Counted from the stretch's first letter, positions 8,635 to 17,316 are shown. The stretch is 64,000 nt of DNA from Niastella populi (GCF_002078015.1 NZ_LWBP01000078.1:1-64000), one strand, 5' to 3'. Notes: generated by a model from the sequence alone, not told the origin. Program-made: numbers and translations.

Positions 8635-8970
8635 TTAATAGAGATCAAAAAGCGGAATAAAGAACGAGGATAACCGTACGCTTGATTTTACCATGCGCCC
8701 GGAACAGGGATTCTTTATTTTTTTCTTTCTTAACAACCTGTGCACTTCCCTGTCTATAAATGCAGTGCCATCATTCTTCATAGCAGATTCCTCGTGAAGG
8801 ATCCTGTATTTAACAGCTGCTGTTTTAGTTTGCTCATCGATCCGTATTTCGGATGAACGAAATGTATAGCCTACCTTCAACAATCCTGTATGTGATGGCA
8901 CATCAATCAATTCATATACATAAAGTATAGGGCTGGCAACTGGCCGTTTGGGGAAGAATTTATTGCTCAT
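8635..8970 (-). pseudogene. Truncated GIY-YIG/helicase-type restriction subunit remnant
   Basis: The first about 95 residues look like the N-terminal MUG113/T5orf172-type (GIY-YIG-like) domain of DEAD-box restriction subunits that accompany Eco57I-like methylases in Bacteroidota. The matching parts are ILYVYELIDVP, GLLKVGYTFRS, EQTKTAAVKYRILHEESA and RKKKIKNP. After MVKSSVR the resemblance stops and the frame ends within 15 residues, so the helicase and nuclease part (normally several hundred residues) is gone. The ATG overlaps the methylase stop by 11 bp, as in an intact operon. This is inferred to be a 3'-deleted gene. Confidence 0.65.
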
Positions 8971-10537
8971 TGTCTAATTTCATTCGACGAACTAATGTAT
9001 TTATAAACTCCTGCTCACTTTTTGTGATACCATATTTTTTATAGAGCTTTTCATCGGTCCACGGTTCATTGAAGTCCTGCATGGGAACAAAAGCATACAC
9101 CCCTTTGGGCACGTCCTGTGTATTTTTAATCAAGATCACTAAAAATCTTAAAAAACGCGTACATAAATACGTCATTACATTTTGTGCGGTTTCCTTTTTT
9201 TCAAACGGTCCAATTACAATGTAGGTTTCCGTACAACAGGAATCCGGTTCTGATAATAATGGAGTACCTAAAACCTGATGTGGGTATACATCGCTGCCCG
9301 GACTGGCCTTTGGAACAAGCACTTTATACTCCTTCACCCAACTTCTATTTTTCTCAACCTGGTTCAAACCAACATACCCGTTATCGCCAAAACGGTAGAG
9401 AAAAATATTTTTTTGAGCGGTTTCTGATTTTTCAAAGGCGCTGAAATTCGTTGCGAGGCCAAATGGTTTTCTTGAGCTAACGATCTGTTGAAATGACGCC
9501 TCTTTAAACTTTTGAACTTTTCTTAAAATACCAATGGCTTCATTATACCTGATAAATATTTCACTTCCCTCTTCAAGTAAAGGTCTTACCACAGTACTAT
9601 TTGCAATTCCGGCCTTATGCGTTGTAACTGCACAATTTCCTTTATGCTCTTTGTCCCAAAGGAAATAACACACCCCGCCGCGTATATTCAACCCGGGGAA
9701 ACAGTCGGAGGTTTCAGGAAAATCATGAATGACGGCAAGCCGGTTATCCGCCAGCATTTCACTTCTGAACTCATCCAGGCCTTTACCGCCTGAATACCAC
9801 CGGGCCGGAATGATCATCGTAAGATAGCGTGGGTTGAGCTTTTTGGCTTGTTGAACAAATTTATGATAGATCGGACTGGCACTCTTATCATATCCACCAT
9901 CACTCATCTGGTAAGGCGGATTTCCCACAATTACATCGAATTTCATACTCCTGATTACTTTTTTTGTCATGCTCGTATGAAATGGATATGCAGAAGATTC
10001 CAATACATCGCTTCGTTTGATCATCCCGTTTACAGAGGTCCATTCTGAAAACACAATAGGAACCGGGTTTTCGCCGGGTGTTCTTAAATTCAACGCATCA
10101 CCCCAAATAATATTCATACCCAGGATACATGCTGCCGACCTTAAAAGATCAGCCTTTATTTCTTTGTAATTCTTTTGATAATAGCGGGTAAATACGCCTA
10201 ATAGCCTGCCCTGGCAGGTTTGAACATTGTCTTCCAGGATATCGATACCATAAATACTTGTTATGGCAAGAATAGCGTATCGTTCATATTCTAACTGGCT
10301 TTTAGCGTACCGTTGTTCTATAACAGTCAATTTTCTTTTTAAAATTTCAACCAGAAAATTTCCGGTACCGCATGCAGGCTCTAAAAAACGGGAATCAATT
10401 CTTTCTGTCTCCTGTTGTACAAGGTCCAGCATCGCATTTACCTCACGTTGAGCTGTAAATACTTCACCATGGTCTGTAACCCGTTTTCTGGATCTTACCT
10501 GGTCTTCCGCTGGCATTTCTCCTGTAAATTCGTTCAT
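8960..10537 (-). CDS. Eco57I-like adenine-N6 DNA methyltransferase
   Basis: The 525-residue enzyme is predicted to methylate adenine in a specific DNA site using S-adenosylmethionine. Motif I is seen as LEPACGTGNFLVEIL near residue 50, and the catalytic motif IV, NPPY, is at residues 206-209 followed by QMSDGG. The C-terminal part, ending near EPWTDEKLYKKYGITKSEQEFI, is typical of Bacteroidota Eco57I-family methylases, which combine methylation with target recognition. The restriction partner immediately downstream is truncated, so this enzyme now probably acts as an orphan methylase. It could protect against related restriction systems. Confidence 0.88.
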   Translation of the reverse strand: MNEFTGEMPAEDQVRSRKRVTDHGEVFTAQREVNAMLDLVQQETERIDSRFLEPACGTGNFLVEILKRKLTVIEQRYAKSQLEYERYAILAITSIYGIDILEDNVQTCQGRLLGVFTRYYQKNYKEIKADLLRSAACILGMNIIWGDALNLRTPGENPVPIVFSEWTSVNGMIKRSDVLESSAYPFHTSMTKKVIRSMKFDVIVGNPPYQMSDGGYDKSASPIYHKFVQQAKKLNPRYLTMIIPARWYSGGKGLDEFRSEMLADNRLAVIHDFPETSDCFPGLNIRGGVCYFLWDKEHKGNCAVTTHKAGIANSTVVRPLLEEGSEIFIRYNEAIGILRKVQKFKEASFQQIVSSRKPFGLATNFSAFEKSETAQKNIFLYRFGDNGYVGLNQVEKNRSWVKEYKVLVPKASPGSDVYPHQVLGTPLLSEPDSCCTETYIVIGPFEKKETAQNVMTYLCTRFLRFLVILIKNTQDVPKGVYAFVPMQDFNEPWTDEKLYKKYGITKSEQEFINTLVRRMKLDNEQ

Positions 10538-10656
10538 ACTTTTATTGATACACCTGGTACGCTAATGTACATTTTTAAGACATGTGTTGGCAAAAAAGCA
10601 GGGCCATTGCATTGCCTTTGTATAAAGATGGCAATTATTTTACACTTTCCCTACCC

Positions 10657-10983
10657 CTAATGCGAAACCGCCTTTAACCCCACAATTGACCCAATTAACG
10701 TAATTATAAAGAATATGCGCAGAAAATTGGCCGGCTCTTTAAATACCAGGATCCCTACCAACGCAGTTCCTACCGCTCCTATTCCCGTCCACACGGCATA
10801 GGCCGTTCCTATCGGAAGCGTTTTACTGGCTTTCATCAATAGCAGCATGCTTACCGTTAACGCCACCACAAACCCCGCGTACCAGCCTATGGCCGTATTT
10901 CCGCTCGATGCCTGCGCCTTTCCCAAACATGAAGCAAATGCTACTTCAAACAATCCCGCTACTATCAATATGAACCAATCCAT
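10657..10983 (-). CDS. SMR-family exporter, SugE/Gdx-like
   Basis: The 108-residue protein has four transmembrane helices filling almost its entire length, as in small multidrug resistance proteins that work as dual-topology dimers. The membrane-embedded glutamate of helix 1 is present in ILIVAGLFEVAFA. The loop PIGTAYAVWTGIGAVGTALVG is typical of the SugE/Gdx branch. That branch exports guanidinium or quaternary ammonium cations by proton exchange. No guanidine riboswitch is apparent upstream. It is divergent from the GlxA-like regulator with about 140 bp between the two starts. Confidence 0.9.
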   Translation of the reverse strand: MDWFILIVAGLFEVAFASCLGKAQASSGNTAIGWYAGFVVALTVSMLLLMKASKTLPIGTAYAVWTGIGAVGTALVGILVFKEPANFLRIFFIITLIGSIVGLKAVSH

Positions 10984-11122
10984 AACATTCGTTTTGCGGG
11001 CAAAGGTCGATATACTTCGCTTATTTTCTCATTAAAATGTTGTAAACACAGGTTTGCTCCATGGCCGGAATTGTATAAAATATGTCATTTACGCCATGGC
11101 TCATTATTGCTATTTTTACATC

Positions 11123-12115
11123 ATGGCAAAGGCAAAAAAGAAATTAATAGTGGTAGTCCCAATGCCAGGCATCTTTCTGCTCGATATTGCCGGCCCCTGC
11201 GATGTATTTGCCGCAGCCGACAAACTCCTCAATGGCAATGGCGGCTACGATATCCTGCTCGCTTCGCCCCTGAACTCGAAAAAGATACCCACCAAAGCAG
11301 GCATCGAAGTCATTTGCCAGGCTACCATTGGCACCATAACACAACATATCGATACCCTCCTCATTGGCGGTTTCTCTATGCCGCTGCTTGAAAACGGCGA
11401 CCGCTTTTTTCACTGGCTGAAAGACGTATACCCCACCGTCAACCGCATCGGTTCTATTTGCGTGGGTGCTTTTGCGTTGGCTGAGGCCGGCATCCTGAAT
11501 GGCAAAAAAGCCACTACCCACTGGGAATACAGCCAGCGATTCCAGCAGCGCTACCCGCATGTTCAGGTTGATACCGATCCGTTCTATACCCGCGATACCA
11601 ATGTATATACATCCGGCGGCGTATCATCGGGCATCGATCTGGCGCTGGCCCTGGTAGAAGAAGATCATGGCCGCGATGTGGCCCTGCAGGTTGCCCGCAA
11701 ACTGATCTTACATCTTAAACGCCCCGGCTATCAATCGCAGTTCAGCAAAGTGCTGGAGATCCACCGGCTTGAAAATTCCCTCGGCGGCAAACTATACGCC
11801 TGGATGATCAGGCACCTCGCTGATGACCTCAGCATTGAACAACTGGCCGAACACAGCCATATGAGTGTTCGCAATTTTGCCCGGGTTTTTCAGAAAGAAA
11901 CAGGCATTACGCCGGCTAAATTCGTTGAAAAGGTTCGGGTTGAAGTGGCCCGCCGTTATCTGGAAGACAGCGACCTGAGCATTGACCAGATCGGCGTAAA
12001 ATGCGGTTTAGGCGGTATGATCTCCATGCGCCGCACCTTTATCCGCCATATGAATATTTCACCCAGCGATTACCGCCGCACGTTCAGAACATCGCTGCAG
12101 GCAATGGAAGAATAA
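11123..12115 (+). CDS. GlxA-type AraC transcriptional regulator with DJ-1/PfpI domain
   Basis: The 330-residue protein has an N-terminal DJ-1/PfpI-like sensing domain (about 8-170; nucleophile-elbow-like GSICVGAFALAEAG) and a C-terminal AraC DNA-binding domain with two helix-turn-helix units (DDLSIEQLAEHSHMSVRNFAR and SIDQIGVKCGLG). The ATG at 11123 (MAKAKKK) is preferred over an upstream start that adds 23 atypical residues. It lies 15 bp before the GAPDH gene on the same strand, suggesting cotranscription. It is also divergent from the SMR exporter, and either neighbour could be a target. The effector is unknown. Confidence 0.88.
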   Translation: MAKAKKKLIVVVPMPGIFLLDIAGPCDVFAAADKLLNGNGGYDILLASPLNSKKIPTKAGIEVICQATIGTITQHIDTLLIGGFSMPLLENGDRFFHWLKDVYPTVNRIGSICVGAFALAEAGILNGKKATTHWEYSQRFQQRYPHVQVDTDPFYTRDTNVYTSGGVSSGIDLALALVEEDHGRDVALQVARKLILHLKRPGYQSQFSKVLEIHRLENSLGGKLYAWMIRHLADDLSIEQLAEHSHMSVRNFARVFQKETGITPAKFVEKVRVEVARRYLEDSDLSIDQIGVKCGLGGMISMRRTFIRHMNISPSDYRRTFRTSLQAMEE

Positions 12116-12130
12116 CTTAAAATATACTAT

Positions 12131-13141
12131 ATGAAAGTAGCTATCAATGGTTTCGGCCGCATCGGCCGAATGACCTTACGCGCCCTGCTGAATAAAAAAG
12201 AAGTTGAAGTAGTGGCCATCAATGATCTTACAGATATCAAACTGCTCACCCATCTTTTCAAATACGATACCTCGCACGGTAAATTTCCCGGCGCCGTTGA
12301 ACACCAGGATCAATACATGATCATAAACGATCAAAAAATATTGCTGCTCAACGAACGTGCACCGGAAAATCTTCCCTGGGCCAAATTACAGATCGACGTG
12401 GTAATTGAATCAACCGGCCGCTTTACCCAAAAAGAACAGGCGCAACAGCATGTAACCGCCGGCGCAAAAAGAGTATTGATCACCGCACCGGCCACCGGCT
12501 ATGTAAAAACCATTGTGGTGGGCGTAAACAATGATCAAATAACGGATGCCGATGAAATACTGTCCGTTGCTTCCTGTACCACCAACTGTATTGCCCCGGT
12601 ACTTTACCTTATCGATGAAGAATATGGTATTGAATCGGGTTTCATGAGCACCGTTCATGCATTCACGATGGACCAGATGCTGCAGGACGGGCCGCATAAA
12701 GATCTCAGAAGGGCAAGAGCGGCCACGCAATCCATTATTCCAACCACTACCGGCGCAGCCAAAGCCATTGGTGATGTGTTGCCCAACCTGAAAGGAAAAA
12801 TGGACGGCTTTTCTTATCGCGTACCGGTGATCGATGGTAGTATTGCCGATATGTCGTTGAACCTGGTAAAAAAAGCTTCCGCCAGGGACATCAATGAAAT
12901 GCTCAAACACCATGCAGCCACTTCTCTCAACGGCGTGCTGGAATATACCGAAGAACCGTTCGTATCGGCAGATATCCTCGGAAATTCCCATTCTTCCATC
13001 GTAGATGGCACATTGACCCGTTCAATTGACAAACTGACCAAGATCGTTTCGTGGTACGATAACGAGGTGGGTATTTCCAACAGGCTGGCCGAACTCACGG
13101 TTGAACTTGCCGGAAAAGTGAAAATGCCGGCTGAAGTATAA
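12131..13141 (+). CDS. gap: Glyceraldehyde-3-phosphate dehydrogenase, type I
   Basis: This 336-residue cytosolic glycolytic enzyme oxidises glyceraldehyde 3-phosphate to 1,3-bisphosphoglycerate with NAD. The Rossmann motif AINGFGRIGRM is at the N-terminus. The catalytic Cys149 sits in SVASCTTNC, the catalytic His lies in STVHAFTMDQ, and a conserved WYDNEVGISNR is at the C-terminal end. The length and residue numbering agree with canonical GAPDH. It follows the GlxA-type regulator by 15 bp and is followed by a terminator. Pairing with an AraC/DJ-1 regulator is unusual for a core glycolytic gene, so this may be a second, conditionally expressed copy. Confidence 0.95.
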   Translation: MKVAINGFGRIGRMTLRALLNKKEVEVVAINDLTDIKLLTHLFKYDTSHGKFPGAVEHQDQYMIINDQKILLLNERAPENLPWAKLQIDVVIESTGRFTQKEQAQQHVTAGAKRVLITAPATGYVKTIVVGVNNDQITDADEILSVASCTTNCIAPVLYLIDEEYGIESGFMSTVHAFTMDQMLQDGPHKDLRRARAATQSIIPTTTGAAKAIGDVLPNLKGKMDGFSYRVPVIDGSIADMSLNLVKKASARDINEMLKHHAATSLNGVLEYTEEPFVSADILGNSHSSIVDGTLTRSIDKLTKIVSWYDNEVGISNRLAELTVELAGKVKMPAEV

Positions 13142-13189
13142 GATATGCGGGGATGTTTCCCTTTCAACCCGGCTCACCCAGAACTTGTC

Positions 13190-13226
13190 AGGTTGGGTTG
13201 CCTTACCAGGGCGGCCCAACCTTTTT
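13190..13226 (+). terminator. Intrinsic terminator after gap
   Basis: The stem AGGTTGGG/CCCAACCT, with an inner GCC/GGC element, is followed by TTTTT on the plus strand about 50 bp after the gap stop codon. Confidence 0.6.
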
Positions 13227-13299
13227 CATGTACGCTTCATTTCCCGGTACCAGAAAAAAAATATATTTTAGCAGCTGGTAACTACCACAATCCGACATT

Positions 13300-13833
13300 A
13301 TGAAAAAACCTGCAATCCGCGGCAAAACAATTGTGCAAAGCATCGACGACACCGCTGAGCCGGAGTCAAACAAACCATCCCTTCGCTGGATCATTCTCAT
13401 TCCTTTTATAATTGTATTAGGGGTTATGGCTGCCATTGTGCGCGGCGGCGAATCTTCCACTGTTGAAAAAACAGAGAACGGAAAAGGTAAAAAGTCGGCT
13501 GTTACCGGCAGCGATGCAAACGTTAAAAAAACGATCAGGAAAAATATCAAACTATACGTACAGGCCGAAAGCAATGACTACGACACCAAAAGCCTCGGCG
13601 GTATTGCTAATCTGACGATCAGCGTAAACAATAATTCCGATTATACCATGGACAAAGTGCGTGTTAAGATCACGTACATAAAAGCCAACGGTGAGGTGTA
13701 CGAAACAAAATATGAAGACTTCTTTTACATCCGTCCCAATTCGAAAGCCACACACAGAATACCCGATTCTAAACGGGGTACCAGCATTAAATATGAAATA
13801 GCCTCCATAAGATCAAAGGCGCTGGGTCTTTGA
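13300..13833 (+). CDS. Membrane-anchored protein with extracytoplasmic beta domain
   Basis: The 177-residue protein has a basic cytosolic N-terminus, one transmembrane helix at about residues 29-48 (WIILIPFIIVLGVMAAIV), a charged linker, and an extracytoplasmic domain from about residue 85. That domain resembles FxLYD-type or other immunoglobulin-like modules: LTISVNNNSDYTMDKVRVKI, then YIKANGEVYETK and the stretch FYIRPNSKATHRIPDS. The function is not known. It is flanked by terminators on both sides and so is likely monocistronic. Confidence 0.7.
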   Translation: MKKPAIRGKTIVQSIDDTAEPESNKPSLRWIILIPFIIVLGVMAAIVRGGESSTVEKTENGKGKKSAVTGSDANVKKTIRKNIKLYVQAESNDYDTKSLGGIANLTISVNNNSDYTMDKVRVKITYIKANGEVYETKYEDFFYIRPNSKATHRIPDSKRGTSIKYEIASIRSKALGL

Positions 13834-13862
13834 TAAATACCAATTGATCACACACCATATTG

Positions 13863-13920
13863 ACCGTGCCACGGCGGCTCCCGGTTTTTACCGGAAAGCA
13901 GTGGCACGGTTGCTTTTTTT
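13863..13920 (+). terminator. Intrinsic terminator
   Basis: The outer arms ACCGTGCCAC and GTGGCACGGT form a perfect 10-bp stem enclosing a smaller CCGG/CCGG hairpin. A run of seven T follows on the plus strand, 30 bp after the stop codon at 13833. Confidence 0.8.
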
Positions 13921-14318
13921 ATCCCTGAAAATACCGTGTTTTCACCCGTGTTATTTGTTGTTGTGTGAAATAATATCGTTAAATGAATGGGTTCGAAACG
14001 ACTTTATGGATTAATAAAAATCACCCGTTGATCAATGTTATGGCCTTAAGTATGATCGATGTTTGCAGAACTGGGGTAAAAAGCAGGGTTGTACTGGTGG
14101 TCTTCGCCATCAGGAATGGTATTGCCCATGCTGAATGATCCGGAAAGAGAGAAACGACGTGGATGGGAAACGCAGACCAGATTCAAACCTGCACAATCTT
14201 TTGGCAAAAGAAACAACAGTGTGGGGCAAACCCGGGCGCTGGCCAGCCTTCATCTGCGAACATCAGTATAAAAGATGTAGATCGTGATTACTATGCCGGT
14301 GCCATAACAATGCTGTCA
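13921..14318. other. Intergenic region, no supported gene
   Basis: The short open frames between 14089 and 14402 have no family resemblance and show unbiased composition. I see no repeats or RNA genes. Confidence 0.4.
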
Positions 14319-14352
14319 GAAAAAAAGGGTGTCCCGCATTGGCGGTACACCC
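14319..14352 (-). terminator. Terminator of the Crp-like regulator
   Basis: On the minus strand GGGTGT pairs with ACACCC around a small CCGC/GCGG element and is followed by a run of T, about 70 bp downstream of the regulator's stop. A second hairpin (CGAAGCGG/CCGCTTCG) lies between it and the stop codon. Confidence 0.7.
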
Positions 14353-14419
14353 CTGTTACACGAAGCGGCTGCACCCGCTTCGGTCCTATTGTCCCGTTCT
14401 AACAAAACCTTACTGAACC

Positions 14420-15163
14420 TTAGTTCAACATGGTCTTAAGTTTTGCTTCATTCACTATCGTTATATAGCCTTCGCTTATATCTATCAGTTTTTCCTGCCT
14501 GAACTCGCCCAGCGTTCTGATCAACGACTCGGTAGCCGTACCGGCAATGGCTGCCAGGTTATCGCGGCTGATCTTGATAGCGTCTTTATACTTTTTGCTT
14601 AACAGGATCAATGCTTCGGCTACTTTTTTGCGTAGGGAGTTATAGGCCAGGCCCAGCAGCAGTTTCTCTTTTTCTGATATATCCCTGGCCAGCATATTGA
14701 TGAACTGGCGGGCTATCTGCCAGTCGGTTTCCATCAATAACTCAAACTCATCTTTGGGAATAACCGCCAACTCGGCATATTCAACGGCCACAGCAATATC
14801 TCTATAAACGGTTTCTTCAAGCAGTGCCACATAACCGAGGAATTCACCTTCGCCATAAATGCCGGTTATCAGCTCCTTGCCTTCCGAATTACATTTGAAT
14901 GTTTTTACAATTCCTTTCTTTATGTAGAATAACTGCGAAGGGTGATTGCCTTCTGTATATATGATCTGTTTCTTCTTAAACTTTTGCAGGCTGGTGTTTT
15001 GGTTGAACGAAGCCATCAGCCTGTCGGGTTGTTTGCGCATATACGTATTGGCGCCATTATCGTACAGGTGTATGCTTTCCATTATATTATGGTTTTCCTT
15101 GTTATTATTTTCTACAGCAAGCAGTCTTTTCATTTTGGTAAGTTTTAAAATGGTCATGATCAT
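14420..15163 (-). CDS. Crp/Fnr-family transcriptional regulator
   Basis: The protein (247 residues from the longest start) has a cyclic-nucleotide-binding-like beta barrel from about residue 55 to 170, with KKQIIYTEGNHPSQLFYIKKG and the turn GEFLGYVALLEE. A C-terminal winged helix-turn-helix follows, with the recognition part ISRDNLAAIAGTATESLIRTLGEF. No four-cysteine iron-sulphur motif is present, so it is not a classic Fnr. ATG codons at 15163, 15157 and 15133 (MKRLLAVENN) all lie in frame, so the start is uncertain. The neighbours do not point to a regulon. Confidence 0.88.
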   Translation of the reverse strand: MIMTILKLTKMKRLLAVENNNKENHNIMESIHLYDNGANTYMRKQPDRLMASFNQNTSLQKFKKKQIIYTEGNHPSQLFYIKKGIVKTFKCNSEGKELITGIYGEGEFLGYVALLEETVYRDIAVAVEYAELAVIPKDEFELLMETDWQIARQFINMLARDISEKEKLLLGLAYNSLRKKVAEALILLSKKYKDAIKISRDNLAAIAGTATESLIRTLGEFRQEKLIDISEGYITIVNEAKLKTMLN

Positions 15164-15710
15164 AAATACCGGCGACGGAATTTATGATGATAATATTATT
15201 ACGTGAGCCAGGCTGTTTTCAGAGAATTTCAGGACTGCAGCATGTTCTGCATGTTCTCAAGACACATTGATTAATGATTGTTTTCAGGAAAATCAGGGTT
15301 TAGGCGGCGCAACCAAAGAAGATTAAAACCCATCCGTTAGTGTTAGTCAGGCCACATTCTATCCACTGCCAAACAAATATAACAATTATTTTAAATATTC
15401 ATAAGGATGGGAATTTTTAAATAGTGCAGTTGAGAGAATTATTGCTTTTTCCGTAAAGGGAAGCAATTAGTAAATGTGCCAATTAGCTAATGTGCAGATG
15501 TGCTAATTGAATACAGCTTTTTAGAATGCATTCGCATACGCGTTACTTTATTAAATACCTCAGGTATGTAAATAGTTATACTAACTATGCGTTGCCGCCC
15601 AATCGTCGAAATATCACACTAACTATTCGTTCCTACTTTATTCGTATTCCACACTATCACATCGACTCTCTTGTATTTGTATTGCATTATCGAATTATCA
15701 CATTATCAAA
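15164..15710. other. Long AT-rich spacer with degenerate repeats
   Basis: The spacer lies upstream of the Crp-like gene. It holds two patches of a degenerate TTAGCTAAT/ATTATCAC-type repeat, at about 15470-15511 and 15667-15731. The second patch continues into the 3' end of the gene at 15711-16013. Open frames within it appear to be chance. Confidence 0.5.
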
Positions 15711-15731
15711 TTAGCTAATTGGCAAATTAGC
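15667..15731. repeat. Degenerate 8-nt repeat tract (ATTATC / TTAGCTAA family)
   Basis: Words such as ATTATCAC, ATTATCAA, ATTAGCTAA and ATTGGCAAATTAG follow one another with about 8-9 nt periodicity. The same word family returns at 15470-15511, 25441-25481, 33361-33402 and 38881-38920. Here it overlaps the stop codon region of the neighbouring gene. Confidence 0.7.
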
Positions 15732-16013
15732 CATCGTATCCGCCAGCATCTTGAACGCCGCCTTTTCTTCTATGGTTGCATTTCCCAACATTGCCGGACA
15801 AACGGAAATACCTGTCGATGGGTCATACCTCAACACGGCGATACCGGCGCCGAAATAAAATTGCCAGCAGATCGTATTGTCCTGCTGTTCCTTATTACAA
15901 AACGAAATGCCTATCTCATGCCTAAGCCAGTCTGCCGTGCTATAGAAAGTAGATGACTCGCATTGCGGAGCCAATACAACCTCTGGATATCCATTTTTGG
16001 TTTGTAATATCAT
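15711..16013 (-). CDS. Hypothetical protein
   Basis: The 100-residue protein starts at a clear ATG (MILQTKNGYPEVVLAP). It contains four cysteines and an aromatic-rich core (WLRHEIGISF, ICWQFYFGAG). No family is recognised. Its last codons (Ala-Asn-Leu-Pro-Ile-Ser) are encoded by the degenerate repeat TTAGCTAATTGGCAAATTAG, so the natural C-terminus may have been altered by repeat insertion. It has no signal peptide and is monocistronic. Confidence 0.55.
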   Translation of the reverse strand: MILQTKNGYPEVVLAPQCESSTFYSTADWLRHEIGISFCNKEQQDNTICWQFYFGAGIAVLRYDPSTGISVCPAMLGNATIEEKAAFKMLADTMANLPIS

Positions 16014-16745
16014 AAAGAAATTTTTAACAGCTACTGAAGGGTGAATTTCGCAGGATATCTGAGTGGAAGGATGAACGTTGCATTAAGATATGTTAATTCC
16101 ACATCACAAACCATGACGATGGTCATAGTTTTTACTTATCACCAATTAGTTGATCTGGGTTTAGTTTTATATACATGGTTTATCGGGAACATGAAATCAA
16201 CAGCTGATCCGATGCATAAATAAATGCTGCATTTTCGCTCAGCAGGAAAACACGGTTTAGCTTCAATCACCGGCAAAAATCCCCTGCAATGTGCGCCACC
16301 AAACGGTTTCAGCAATTGACATTGATCAAAATAATTTCACAAACTGTCACACTGCTGGTACATATTTATTTGTAGTTCGTATATTAGTATCAGTTCGGTC
16401 GGGTGATGAGTTATATGTTTCACCCGATGTAAATTGGTATTTCAAGTATATGTTTGGCTTCCGGTTTAAGTATAGCCGGAAATTTATTTTGGCATCAAAG
16501 GCACAAAGAACATTCTTATCCTCTGTAGTTTTTTGTGCGGCGATAGATCCGGCAGTTTCTGTCCGGATCTATTTTTTTATAAAAAAACTACTTCAGTTGT
16601 CCGCCACTGTTTTATTCACCTGCACATCGATGTCAGGCTATCAATATCTGTCTGCATCACCTGCCTGTAAATTATAACGATCTGGTATTTGTTTGAACGG
16701 CCCTGAAATCATCAGCGCAGCAGCTGCACAGAGGAATAATGGTAG
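16014..16745. other. Intergenic region with an orphan terminator
   Basis: No open frame here has family resemblance. The region contains a strong plus-strand terminator at 16543-16578 with no protein gene upstream of it on that strand, which suggests a short untranslated transcript. It ends at the 41-bp hairpin array. Confidence 0.4.
16543..16578 (+). terminator. Orphan intrinsic terminator
   Basis: A perfect 10-bp stem ATAGATCCGG/CCGGATCTAT with a 10-nt loop is followed by a run of T on the plus strand. The nearest upstream gene (15711-16013) is on the other strand, so any transcript ending here must start in the spacer. Confidence 0.65.
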
Positions 16746-17018
16746 AAATCTGTCAGCGCGGTGTTCGCGCTGACAACTAAAGGTCGAAATCTGTTAGCGC
16801 GATACCAAAATCTGTCAGCGCAATGTTCGCGCTGACAACTAAAGGTCGAAATCTGTCAGCGCAATGTTCGCGCTGACAACTAAAGGTCGAAATCTGTTAG
16901 CGCGATGCCAAAATCTGTCAGCGCGGTGTTCGCGCTGACAACTAAAGGTCGAAATCTGTCAGCGCGATGTTCGCGCTGACAACTAAAGGTTGAAATCTGT
17001 CAGCGCGGCAGCTGCGCA
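16746..17018. repeat. Tandem array of 41-bp hairpin units
   Basis: Five near-identical 41-bp units begin AAATCTGTCAGCGC, contain the inverted arms TGTCAGCGCG and CGCGCTGACA around a 5-nt loop, and end ACAACTAAAGGTCG. Two are separated by 20-22-nt short forms (AAATCTGTTAGCGCGATxCC) and a partial unit closes the array. Differences are concentrated in the loop-proximal bases. There are no unique spacers, so this is not a CRISPR array. Confidence 0.9.
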
Positions 17019-17114
17019 AACAGCTAACGCACCGCTGCAAACAGAAAATGTATCGGTGCAAATAGATATTATACCGCGTCAACAGAAAACCCTGCCAAAA
17101 GAAACACTCTCAAA

Positions 17115-17316
17115 CAATGATGAACCGCGAACTGAACAACTGAACAACTGAACAACTGAATAACTGTATTTCCCCAAACTGCCCCCTATTCTCCGGTAGC
17201 CGAAAACCATGAACTGAGAACTGAGAACAATGAACTATGAACTGTGAACTATGAACTATGAACTGTGAACTGTGAACTGTGAACTGTGAACTATGAACTA
17301 TGAACTGTGAACTAAA
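17115..17316. repeat. Degenerate 7-9-nt repeat tracts (AACTGAAC / GAACTATGAACTGT families)
   Basis: The left part repeats ACTGAACA (9-nt spacing). The right part (from about 17208) repeats TGAACTA, TGAACTG and TGAGAAC with strict 7-nt periodicity for over 100 bp. Each unit differs by one base from its neighbours. The reverse complement of the same words appears at 28274-28340 and 29866-29925. Confidence 0.85.

Noticed and set aside
14089-14402. Overlapping plus-strand open frames between the terminators
   Set aside because: No recognisable family or start context, and the second runs through the terminator of the Crp-like gene on the opposite strand.
16041-16677. Plus-strand open frames of 60 and 128 codons
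   Set aside because: The composition is atypical, there are no family motifs, and the longer one runs straight through the strong terminator stem at 16543-16578.
16746-17018. Possible CRISPR array because of regularly spaced palindromic units
   Set aside because: The units are directly tandem with no unique spacers and no cas genes are in the window.
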